Assembly: GCA_003537755.1 (NCBI GenBank)
Contig: DPQS01000065.1
Location: 1-7,927, forward strand
Length of the DNA: 7,927 nt
Source of the DNA: Clostridiales bacterium
GTDB taxonomy: Bacteria; Bacillota; Clostridia; Christensenellales; CAG-314
Direction of reading: 5' to 3'
A program made the translations under genes and the position numbers. Shown one piece after another: positions 1-5,350 of this stretch (position 1 is its first letter; each line of letters opens with the position of its first letter). The notes under the pieces are model-generated. The model was not told the origin of the DNA. It did no database searches and was given only the letters and a program-made list of their open reading frames with translations.

Positions 1-19
1 CATCTGAACGAGGGTGCGG

Positions 20-190
20 CTGGGTAGGCTACCTACCATAAAACCTTATTGCCCGAAGTGAAGCGAGCGAGCACGCGTTCGCACGTAGGGCAATTCCTCG
101 ACAGGACCCCATAAGCATATTACATCTCTTCGGCGCCCTTTTAGTAGTGGGTGCGCGACCCGTGCTTGGCGCCCTTTTCACAAGGGCGAT
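20..190. repeat. Cluster of inverted repeats in a gene-free block, possible dispersed non-coding repeat
   Basis: At least four inverted repeats follow one another. GGTAGG/CCTACC (23-28 with 32-37) has a 3-base loop. ATTGCCC/GGGCAAT (48-54 with 88-94) encloses weaker internal pairing (GTG/CAC and GCGAG/TTCGC). GGGT/ACCC lies at 149-152 with 158-161. CGCCCTT/AAGGGCG (170-176 with 182-188) has a 5-base loop. The 11-base GGCGCCCTTTT occurs twice as a direct repeat (132-142 and 168-178). The block can be read through in one frame on the minus strand (256-29), but the putative start has no Shine-Dalgarno and the product is low-complexity (rich in Lys, Arg, Ala and Pro). I therefore read it as structured non-coding or degenerate mobile DNA. 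Nothing else was recognised in 1-260. Whether copies exist elsewhere cannot be seen here. Confidence 0.45.
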
Positions 191-258
191 TTCCCTGGAT
201 ATGACGTATTTTTTTGGTAGTTCAGGTACACATTCGGTATGCTGTGCCATTTTCATAC

Positions 259-291
259 AAAAAAAATCGACGGCAGAATAACTACCGTCGA
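259..291 (-). terminator. Rho-independent terminator downstream of the GNAT gene
   Basis: Read on the minus strand, a perfect 7-base stem TCGACGG (291-285) pairs with CCGTCGA (273-267) across an 11-base loop. An uninterrupted run of eight T follows (266-259). It lies about 100 bases past the stop codon of the GNAT gene and points the right way to end that transcript. Confidence 0.8.
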
Positions 292-335
292 ATATGAACG
301 TTTAATTTAATTGTGCAAACGATTAAAACAACCGT

Positions 336-391
336 TGACATTTCGCCACTGCGCTTTTTCGCATTTTGGCGGCATTTTTGCAAAAATGTCA
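336..391 (-). other. Long imperfect hairpin overlapping the GNAT stop codon
   Basis: TGACATTT (336-343) is the exact inverse of AAATGTCA (384-391), whose last three bases are the TGA stop codon of the minus-strand GNAT gene. Nested inside are CGCC/GGCG (344-347 with 368-371) and TGCG/CGCA (350-353 with 360-363). A 16-base perfect palindrome, CATTTTTGCAAAAATG, sits at 373-388 and would compete with the outer stem. No good T-run follows, so this is more likely a 3'-end stabilising structure than the main terminator, which lies at 259-291. Confidence 0.45.
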
Positions 392-1513
392 GATTTTCTT
401 CACGAAACTGCGGCGACGCTTGTGCTGAATGTGGTCAAAACTCTTCCACATGTTGATGACGGGCAAGTTATCTTCCAGATTGAGATTGGTTTCGCCGTAT
501 TCCACACCGCTGTCTTTCAGTTGCTTTGCAAAGTGATACAGTACCGCCGAAGCAATGCCCTTGTGCTTGTACTCGTCCACGACACCGATAAGCCCCATAT
601 CCAGCACTTTGGGGTGCTTTACCAGTTTCAGCACGCGGCAAAGCGCAGGCAACGTCAGACGACCGCCGCTCTTCTGCAAAGCCTCGCCGATACCGGGGAA
701 GCACAAGCCGAACGCCACCACGTTGTCGTCCTTGTCCAGAATTACCGTAACAAACTTGACGTCCACGATAAGCCTGAAGTTGGCAATAAGCGAGCGTTTC
801 ATATTTTCCGTAAAAGGCACGGTACCGTAAATCTGCGCATATGTCTTGTCTACTATTTCAAAAAACTTGTCGGCGTACAGGCGAATAAACTCATTGGTAT
901 TTTTGCTGTTGTCGAAGCGCAGGCTGTAGCGTTCCATCATTTTGGTGGTTACGCGCTCGTAACGTTCCATTTCCGCTTCGGGCAGGCGGTACAGTCTGTG
1001 TTCCAGCCAGTCTACGTCCTTGCCGTAGCCGCAGTTTTCGATAAGACGTTGGTAGTACGGGTAGTTGTACTGTTCCTCGAAGGTGGACAGGTAGTCGAAG
1101 CCGTCGATAAGCAGCCCTTCGCGCTCCCAGTCGGAAAAGCCCAGCGGCCCCACGACTTCTTCCATTCCCTTGGACTTTGCCCACTCTTCGACTTTGCTAA
1201 ACAAAGCCGTTGCCACTTCCCGGTCGTCGATGGCATCGAAACGCGTAAAGCGCACGCGTTTTTGTCCCCACTTTTCATTGCTGGCTTTTTGCCATATGCC
1301 GGAAATGCGCCCGACAACCTGTCCGCGTTCGTTGGTGGCAAGGTAGTACACTGCTTCGCAGGTGTCGTAGTACATGTAGTTTTTCTTGAATACGTCCATT
1401 TCGTCGCTGTAAATGGGCGGTACGAAATAGGGATTGTTTTTGTACAGTTTAAGCGGAAACTCGACAAACTGCTTGCGTTGTTTGCGTGTTTTTACTTCAG
1501 ATACGGTAATCAT
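389..1513 (-). CDS. GNAT-fold N-acyltransferase family protein, substrate unknown
   Basis: The 374-residue protein resembles the roughly 370-400-residue acyl-CoA N-acyltransferase-like proteins typified by E. coli YghO, which usually open with a 'VxxxxxxxxFxxxPxxLYxxxPxxVPPL' pattern. Here the matching stretch is at residues 5-33 (FVEFPLKLYKNNPYFVPP at 16-33). Residues about 50-130 look like a first acyltransferase-like half, with VVGRISG at 66-72. The second half carries the recognisable acetyl-CoA-binding motif: LIGVVDEYKHKGIASAVL at about 308-325, where KHKGIA corresponds to the GNAT Q/RxxGxG/A loop. NLEDNLPVINMW at 345-356 follows as the usual next motif. The protein has no signal peptide or membrane segment, so it should be cytosolic. 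ATG at 1513 is preceded by GGAGGA (1522-1517, minus strand) at about 3-4 bases, which supports this start. The gene is monocistronic and divergent from plsX. The substrate cannot be inferred; a small-molecule or peptide amine is possible. Confidence 0.85.
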   Translation of the reverse strand: MITVSEVKTRKQRKQFVEFPLKLYKNNPYFVPPIYSDEMDVFKKNYMYYDTCEAVYYLATNERGQVVGRISGIWQKASNEKWGQKRVRFTRFDAIDDREVATALFSKVEEWAKSKGMEEVVGPLGFSDWEREGLLIDGFDYLSTFEEQYNYPYYQRLIENCGYGKDVDWLEHRLYRLPEAEMERYERVTTKMMERYSLRFDNSKNTNEFIRLYADKFFEIVDKTYAQIYGTVPFTENMKRSLIANFRLIVDVKFVTVILDKDDNVVAFGLCFPGIGEALQKSGGRLTLPALCRVLKLVKHPKVLDMGLIGVVDEYKHKGIASAVLYHFAKQLKDSGVEYGETNLNLEDNLPVINMWKSFDHIQHKRRRSFVKKI

Positions 1514-1637
1514 TTTTCCTCCGCGCCGACATATGCCGCACGGCGAGCCGTCCGCAAAGCAACAAAACTGCTAAACGCGGTAGGCCGCCACCAAACAAAA
1601 GGGCATAGTGTCAAAATAATACTTTATATATGTTTAT

Positions 1638-1666
1638 ATTTTACCATGTTACACGTCAAAAGTAAA
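1638..1666 (-). promoter_or_regulatory. Candidate promoter for the GNAT gene
   Basis: On the minus strand TTTACT (1666-1661), a 17-base spacer and TAAAAT (1643-1638) form a SigA-like promoter. This predicts a leader of roughly 115 bases. An overlapping alternative uses TTGACG (1659-1654) with one of several AT-rich -10-like hexamers (for example TATAAA at 1638-1633, 15-base spacer). The whole 1615-1690 stretch is AT-rich, so the exact pair is uncertain. Confidence 0.4.
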
Positions 1667-1747
1667 CACAAAATTAAACATTTGTTAAATATCACATAGC
1701 TTTTTTCGCTTTTGGTGTCATTTTGGACGGTGCGGCGTCATTCATCG

Positions 1748-1776
1748 TTGACATTTTGACGGAAAGTTGATACAAT
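1748..1776 (+). promoter_or_regulatory. SigA-type promoter of plsX
   Basis: TTGACA (1748-1753), a 17-base spacer and TACAAT (1771-1776) make a near-perfect housekeeping promoter. Transcription should begin near 1783, giving a leader of about 75 bases before plsX. An imperfect direct repeat, CATTTTGGACGG at 1719-1730 and CATTTTGACGG at 1752-1762, lies upstream of and across the -35 and could be an operator. No FapR-type palindrome was seen. Confidence 0.8.
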
Positions 1777-1804
1777 AACACTGTTACACAAAATTACACC
1801 GACA

Positions 1805-1837
1805 GGGCGCAAAACGCCCGCAAAGGTTGTCGCAACC
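1805..1837 (+). other. Two tandem small hairpins in the plsX leader
   Basis: GGGCG/CGCCC (1805-1809 with 1815-1819, loop CAAAA) is followed five bases later by GGTTG/CAACC (1825-1829 with 1833-1837, loop TCG). Both stems are perfect. They lie between the predicted start of transcription and the Shine-Dalgarno at 1849, with no T-run after them, so they are not a terminator. Possible roles are mRNA stability or control of ribosome access. Confidence 0.5.
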
Positions 1838-1858
1838 ACGACAGCCACAGGAGGACAT

Positions 1859-2860
1859 ATGATAAAAATAGTACTCGACTGCTTCGGCGGCGACCGCAGT
1901 CCGCAAGCAAACATAGACGGCGCAGTGCAGGCACTTAACGAACTGGACGACCTTACGCTTGTACTTACCGGCGACAAGGCAACAATCGAAAACCTGCTTG
2001 CCGACAAATTTTACGACCCGTCACGCGTGCAGATAGTACACGCACCCGACGTAATAAGTTGTGACGACAAGCCGACGGAAGCAATCAAGACAAAGACGGA
2101 CAGCAGCATGAGCCGCGCATTCGAGTTGTTGCGCAGCGACCCCGAAATCGGCGGCATGGTAAGCCTGGGCAGCACAGGCGCGTTGCTTGCAGGCGCGGTA
2201 CTTCGTATAGGCAGAATAAAGGGTGTCAAACGTCCTGCGTTTTGCCCCACTTTGCCCACCATGAACGGGGGACTTGTGTGCATATGCGACAGCGGCGCAA
2301 ACGTAGACTGCGACCCGGTGCACCTTACGCAGTTTGCACGCATGGGCAGCCTGTACATGCAAAAGGCATACGGCATTGAAAACCCACGCGTTGCGCTGCT
2401 CAACATCGGCGTAGAGTCGGAAAAGGGCGACGCGCTGCGCAAGGAAGTGTACCAACTGCTGGAAAACGACGACAGTATCAACTTCGTAGGCAATATGGAA
2501 AGCCGCAACCTGCTCAGCGGCGAGTTCGACCTTGTGGTGTCCGATGGTTTCAGCGGCAACGTACTGCTGAAATCCACCGAAGGTTCCTGCATGGAAATGA
2601 TGAAGATGCTCAAAAAGATAATGACGTCCAATTTCCGTGCAAAGATGGGCGCGCTTTTACTCAAAAAAGACGTTTACGCGCTTAAAAACACGATGGACTA
2701 CAACAACTACGGCGGCGCGGTACTGCTGGGTACCAACAAAACGATTGTAAAGGCTCACGGCGGCAGCAAGTCGGGCGCGGTATACCACAGCATACTGCAA
2801 GCCTACAACATGGAAAAGAACGGGCTCAACGCCGCCATTTCGCAGACGCTTACCAAGTAA
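1859..2860 (+). CDS. plsX: Phosphate acyltransferase PlsX
   Basis: PlsX converts acyl-ACP and phosphate to acyl-phosphate, the donor used by PlsY in the first step of phosphatidic acid synthesis; it is a peripheral membrane enzyme. The 333-residue length is normal for the family. Family landmarks appear in order: DCFGGDRSPQA at 7-17 (usually DxMGGDxxP), SLGSTGALLAG at 102-112 (usually SxGNTGA), RPAFCPTLP at 125-133, DSGANVDCDP at 144-153, LLNIGVESEKG at 180-190 (usually GxE/EE), SDGFSGNVLLKSTEG at 228-242 and YGGAVLLG at 284-291. The deviations M9F, N105S and the Val at 185 are mild. ATG at 1859 follows AGGAGG at 1849-1854. The gene is transcribed alone from a strong promoter and ends at a terminator. 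It lacks the fapR, fabD, fabG, acpP or rpmF neighbours that often accompany plsX. Confidence 0.95.
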   Translation: MIKIVLDCFGGDRSPQANIDGAVQALNELDDLTLVLTGDKATIENLLADKFYDPSRVQIVHAPDVISCDDKPTEAIKTKTDSSMSRAFELLRSDPEIGGMVSLGSTGALLAGAVLRIGRIKGVKRPAFCPTLPTMNGGLVCICDSGANVDCDPVHLTQFARMGSLYMQKAYGIENPRVALLNIGVESEKGDALRKEVYQLLENDDSINFVGNMESRNLLSGEFDLVVSDGFSGNVLLKSTEGSCMEMMKMLKKIMTSNFRAKMGALLLKKDVYALKNTMDYNNYGGAVLLGTNKTIVKAHGGSKSGAVYHSILQAYNMEKNGLNAAISQTLTK

Positions 2861-2904
2861 CGCCACACGTGTTACACCGCTACAATTACACGACAGACAC
2901 TACA

Positions 2905-2947
2905 AAAGGCACGTATCCGCATTTGGAATACGCGCCTTTCTTTATTG
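2905..2947. terminator. Terminator between convergent plsX and M3 peptidase genes, probably bidirectional
   Basis: AAAGGC (2905-2910) pairs with GCCTTT (2934-2939). After an A/C mismatch the stem continues as CGTATCC (2912-2918) with GGAATACG (2925-2932), with one bulged base and a 6-base loop. On the plus strand a T-rich tail follows (TTTCTTTATT, 2937-2946), fitting the end of plsX. On the minus strand the stem is followed by a shorter T-run, so it may also stop the M3 peptidase transcript. The rest of the spacer to 3127 holds a second weak hairpin around 3008-3034 without a T-run and no recognised gene. Confidence 0.7.
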
Positions 2948-3127
2948 ACTTGTTATTGTTCGCTTTACATAAACCGCAGTTGCAGTTACAGCCACTTTCC
3001 TTATTGCGGTAGGCAACAATCAAATTGCCGCTACTGAGTTTTCGTTGTCGCCACGGTTACACTACCGCGCCACAATTGCAACAAACGCCCATGTGAGCCT
3101 ATGCATGTCCTGTCTGTTTACTTACTC

Positions 3128-4801
3128 TTACAGTCCCAGTATCTTTTCGCAGGCGGATACTACCAGTTTGAAACTGTCTTCCTCGAAGGGTGACAGCAGG
3201 TCACATTCGCTGAGCAACTCCGTAAAGGGTTTAGTCCCGCCGTAGTTGAGGAACTTGATATACTTGTCAAACGCGCTCTTGTAGTCCTGCTGAGAAAGCG
3301 CAAGAAATTGCAGTGCCGTAAACTGCGCAAAGCAGTAATCGATGTAGTAGAATGGGCTTTCAAAGATGTGCGCCTGACGTTGCCAACGACGACCGTCCTG
3401 AAGTGCAGGTATTCCCTCCGTCGTCATGTGCGGCAAAAATTCCTTTTCCAGTTTGTTGTAGAATGCGTTACGTTCCGCAGGGGTCATGTCGGGGTTGTCG
3501 TAGCATGTCTGCTGGAAGCAGTCCACTATCGTTCCGTACGGGATAAACGTAACCGCACCGCCGATGTGGTAGAACTTGTACTCGGGCGTTTTGTCACCGA
3601 AGAACAGGTCTATCCAAGGGTAGGCAAGAAATTCCATACTCATGCTGTGCACTTCTGCCGTTTCCATGGAAATGCTGCTGAGAAACTCGCTGTCGATGAA
3701 GAATGATTTGTAAAACTCGAGCGCGTGACCGAACTCGTGCGTAAGCACGTCCACGTCCCCTGCCGAGCCGTTCCAGTTGGCAAGGATAAAGGGCAACTTG
3801 TACTCGGGCAAGCCTTCACAGTAACCGCCGCCCCACTTACCTTCGCGCGACATTACGTCGAAGCATTCCGATTGCCGCATGGTGTCAAACAACTTGCCCG
3901 TTTCTTCGGACATTTCGTTGTACATCCTGCTTGCGTTGTCAAACATTTCTTCGGGTGTGCCGATGGGTTTGGGTTCGTCAACGGTAAAGATACTGTTGTC
4001 GAAGTAGTACTGTTTGTCGATGCCCAGGTCTTTGCCCACCTTGTTACGGATTTTGGTAGCGAGGGGCACAAGGTACTTCAGCACGTTTGCGCGGAACTTG
4101 GCAATGTCCTCCTTTGTGTAGCAGTTGCGCTGCATTTGCAGATACCCGAGCGGCGCAAAACCTTCGTAACCCAGTTTACGTCCCATGCGCGTGCGGATTT
4201 TGACAAGTTTGTCGTAGATTTCGTCCAGCTGCTGTTTGTTGTCCTCGATTGCCTGTCCCCATGCGTACACGGCGCGCTTACGAAGGTCGCGATCGGGCGA
4301 AGTGAAGTACTTGCCGATACCTGCCATTGTCAACTTTTCGCCGTCGAAGTCGATGGTAATACCGCTCATCAGTTTGGTGTATGCCGTGGTAACTTTGTTT
4401 TCCTCAACTCTGTCTTCCACTATGCGCGGGTCTGCCGCATCAACGCCCATTTGCAGGTTGACAAACATTATGCGCGGGAAACGCTTTTCCAGTTCGCTGC
4501 GGAACGGAGAAGTGAGGTAGCACCTGGCAACTTCGGCGTTGGCAACGCTGATTTCCGGTCCGATTTCGTCAAGGTAGTCCTTTTCTGCAGCGTAAAACTC
4601 GTCACGCGTGTCCTGTGTAAAGCGGATAAACGCAATGCGCATGTTTGTGTCAAGGGCAATGCTGTACGCCTTGTACTCTTCGTGAATTGCAAGAAACTCT
4701 TCCACGCTTTTTGCGTTGTCGAAACGTTGTCTTAACTCGTTAAGTTTGTCAAGCACCGCCTGTTTGTCGGGGCGCGTGTATACGATTTGCGAAACTTTCA
4801 T
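3128..4801 (-). CDS. M3 family zinc oligoendopeptidase (M3B, PepF-like)
   Basis: This is a cytosolic zinc metallopeptidase that should cut short peptides, contributing to peptide turnover. The 557-residue protein carries the signature HEFGH at 355-359: His355 and His359 are zinc ligands and Glu356 is the catalytic base. The third ligand is most likely Glu380 in SMETAEVHSM, matching the E-x-x-S/E block of the family. The region IDYCFAQFTALQF (487-499) aligns with the conserved Tyr-containing segment near the C-terminus that stabilises the transition state (Tyr486 or Tyr489). The N-terminal 200 residues are helical with no signal peptide, and the length matches the 'M3 family oligoendopeptidase' group of about 560 residues rather than the 600-residue PepF proper. 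ATG at 4801 is preceded by AAGGAG (4813-4808) with a 6-base gap. The gene stands alone, convergent with plsX and divergent from the CofE-like gene. The natural substrate is unknown. Confidence 0.93.
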   Translation of the reverse strand: MKVSQIVYTRPDKQAVLDKLNELRQRFDNAKSVEEFLAIHEEYKAYSIALDTNMRIAFIRFTQDTRDEFYAAEKDYLDEIGPEISVANAEVARCYLTSPFRSELEKRFPRIMFVNLQMGVDAADPRIVEDRVEENKVTTAYTKLMSGITIDFDGEKLTMAGIGKYFTSPDRDLRKRAVYAWGQAIEDNKQQLDEIYDKLVKIRTRMGRKLGYEGFAPLGYLQMQRNCYTKEDIAKFRANVLKYLVPLATKIRNKVGKDLGIDKQYYFDNSIFTVDEPKPIGTPEEMFDNASRMYNEMSEETGKLFDTMRQSECFDVMSREGKWGGGYCEGLPEYKLPFILANWNGSAGDVDVLTHEFGHALEFYKSFFIDSEFLSSISMETAEVHSMSMEFLAYPWIDLFFGDKTPEYKFYHIGGAVTFIPYGTIVDCFQQTCYDNPDMTPAERNAFYNKLEKEFLPHMTTEGIPALQDGRRWQRQAHIFESPFYYIDYCFAQFTALQFLALSQQDYKSAFDKYIKFLNYGGTKPFTELLSECDLLSPFEEDSFKLVVSACEKILGL

Positions 4802-4878
4802 ATTCTGCTCCTTTCATCTCACCGCCGAAGTTACGTTTTTTTCGTTCGTCGCCCTGCCGCAGCACTGCAATTTACGTC

Positions 4879-4902
4879 AAAAAACCACCCGCCGCAACGG
4901 GC
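4879..4902 (-). terminator. Terminator-like hairpin inside the M3 peptidase leader
   Basis: On the minus strand GCCCG (4902-4898) pairs with CGGGT (4891-4887, one G-U pair) across a 6-base loop. GG and six T follow (4884-4879). It abuts a second, perfect 7-base stem upstream, TTTGTCC (4929-4923) with GGACAAA (4909-4903). Both lie between the predicted promoter and the peptidase start, which would make this an attenuator-like element. The terminator stem is short, so it may be leaky. Confidence 0.45.
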
Positions 4903-4915
4903 TTTGTCCGCACAA

Positions 4916-4951
4916 TTACGGAGGACAAAATCCCTTCGGTTTTGAGGGCAT
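4916..4951 (-). CDS. Possible leader peptide MPSKPKGFCPP upstream of the M3 peptidase
   Basis: A short reading frame of 11 codons plus TAA starts within a base or two of the predicted transcription start (about 4952), so it would have to be translated as a leaderless message; there is no room for a Shine-Dalgarno. The product has four Pro in eleven residues and ends Pro-Pro-stop, a context known to slow ribosomes. Its 3' half overlaps the 5' arm of the 7-base stem at 4929-4903. This is suggestive of translation-coupled leader control, but a chance ATG at this position is quite possible. Confidence 0.2.
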   Translation of the reverse strand: MPSKPKGFCPP

Positions 4952-4958
4952 TTTTTTA

Positions 4959-4987
4959 ATTATATCATTGTTTGATTTCAAAAGCAA
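4959..4987 (-). promoter_or_regulatory. Extended -10 promoter of the M3 peptidase gene
   Basis: On the minus strand a perfect TATAAT (4964-4959) is preceded by TG one base upstream (4967-4966), giving the TGnTATAAT extended -10. TTGCTT (4987-4982) is a weak -35 at 17 bases. Transcription should start near 4952, giving a leader of about 150 bases. Confidence 0.7.
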
Positions 4988-5088
4988 CACAATCGCCGCG
5001 CAAAAATCCTTTTTTCAGGCAAACTTTTCACGAGTGGCGACAGTCAGAAAAAATCGTAAAAAAATTACAGAAATTTGCACTCCGTCAA

Positions 5089-5117
5089 TTGACAAAACGA
5101 ACCGCATATAGTACCAT
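5089..5117 (+). promoter_or_regulatory. Promoter upstream of the CofE-like gene
   Basis: A perfect -35 TTGACA (5089-5094), a 17-base spacer and TACCAT (5112-5117, four of six consensus bases including TA and AT) form a plausible SigA promoter. The predicted start near 5124 leaves an unusually long leader of about 227 bases. No convincing second promoter was found between 5220 and 5340. Confidence 0.6.
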
Positions 5118-5123
5118 TTTTGT

Positions 5124-5350
5124 TGTGTTTTCAAGGTTTACATTGTCGGTCGGACGCTCGACGCCAGGACCAAGGCTTTTTTTCCCTTCGGATTTCCGAA
5201 AGGGATTTTTTGTTTTTTTACGGTGTCGAAACGTAATTTGCAAACACCGCCACACAAGCGCAGTCCAACCGACAGATATAAACCACACCACAAATCAGCG
5301 CCGCTCGGCGGCACTTTCGGCGAGCCACGCCGACACACACGGAGAAAACT
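5124..5350 (+). promoter_or_regulatory. Long structured leader of the CofE-like gene, possible attenuator or riboswitch-like RNA
   Basis: The leader contains, in order, a GC-rich segment able to fold (GTCG/CGAC and GGTC/GACC pairings within about 5145-5170), an intrinsic terminator (5184-5219), and then two hairpins just before the Shine-Dalgarno: GCCGC/GCGGC (5300-5304 with 5308-5312, loop TCG) and TCGGCG/CGCCGA (5317-5322 with 5328-5333). A TCGGA in the first segment is exactly complementary to TCCGA in the 3' arm of the terminator, a possible antiterminator pairing. I recognise no known riboswitch class. An alternative is that 5124 to about 5219 is a separate small RNA of roughly 95 bases. 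Confidence 0.4.
5184..5219 (+). terminator. Intrinsic terminator upstream of the CofE-like gene
   Basis: CCCTT plus CGGA (5184-5192) pairs with TCCG plus AAGGG (5195-5204), with a single bulged A. A first T-run (5206-5211) and a second (5213-5219) follow. It lies after the only good promoter and before the coding start on the same strand, so read-through or conditional folding is needed for that promoter to express the gene. Confidence 0.75.

Noticed and set aside
29..256. 75-codon minus-strand reading frame in the repeat-rich block
   Set aside because: No ribosome binding site; the start lies just past the T-run of a terminator; the product is low-complexity and is explained by GC-rich inverted repeats.
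311..1699. 462-codon plus-strand reading frame
   Set aside because: It lies opposite the GNAT gene, whose product matches a known family and has a good Shine-Dalgarno; the plus-strand product is not recognisable and it would run through the minus-strand gene's promoter region.
1600..1858. FapR operator upstream of plsX
   Set aside because: No sequence close to the TTAGTACCTAGTCTTAA palindrome is present in this spacer.
2011..2664. 217-codon minus-strand frame inside plsX
   Set aside because: Antisense shadow of a clear plsX; no ribosome site and no recognisable motif.
3725..4735. 336-codon plus-strand frame inside the M3 peptidase gene
   Set aside because: Antisense shadow of a well-supported peptidase with an intact HEFGH active site; no recognisable product.
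4879..4892. GGGTGG in the M3 peptidase leader as a T-box signature
   Set aside because: The conserved continuation (ACCGCG) is replaced by TTTTTT and no stem I or specifier loop is visible; a peptidase is also not a usual T-box target.
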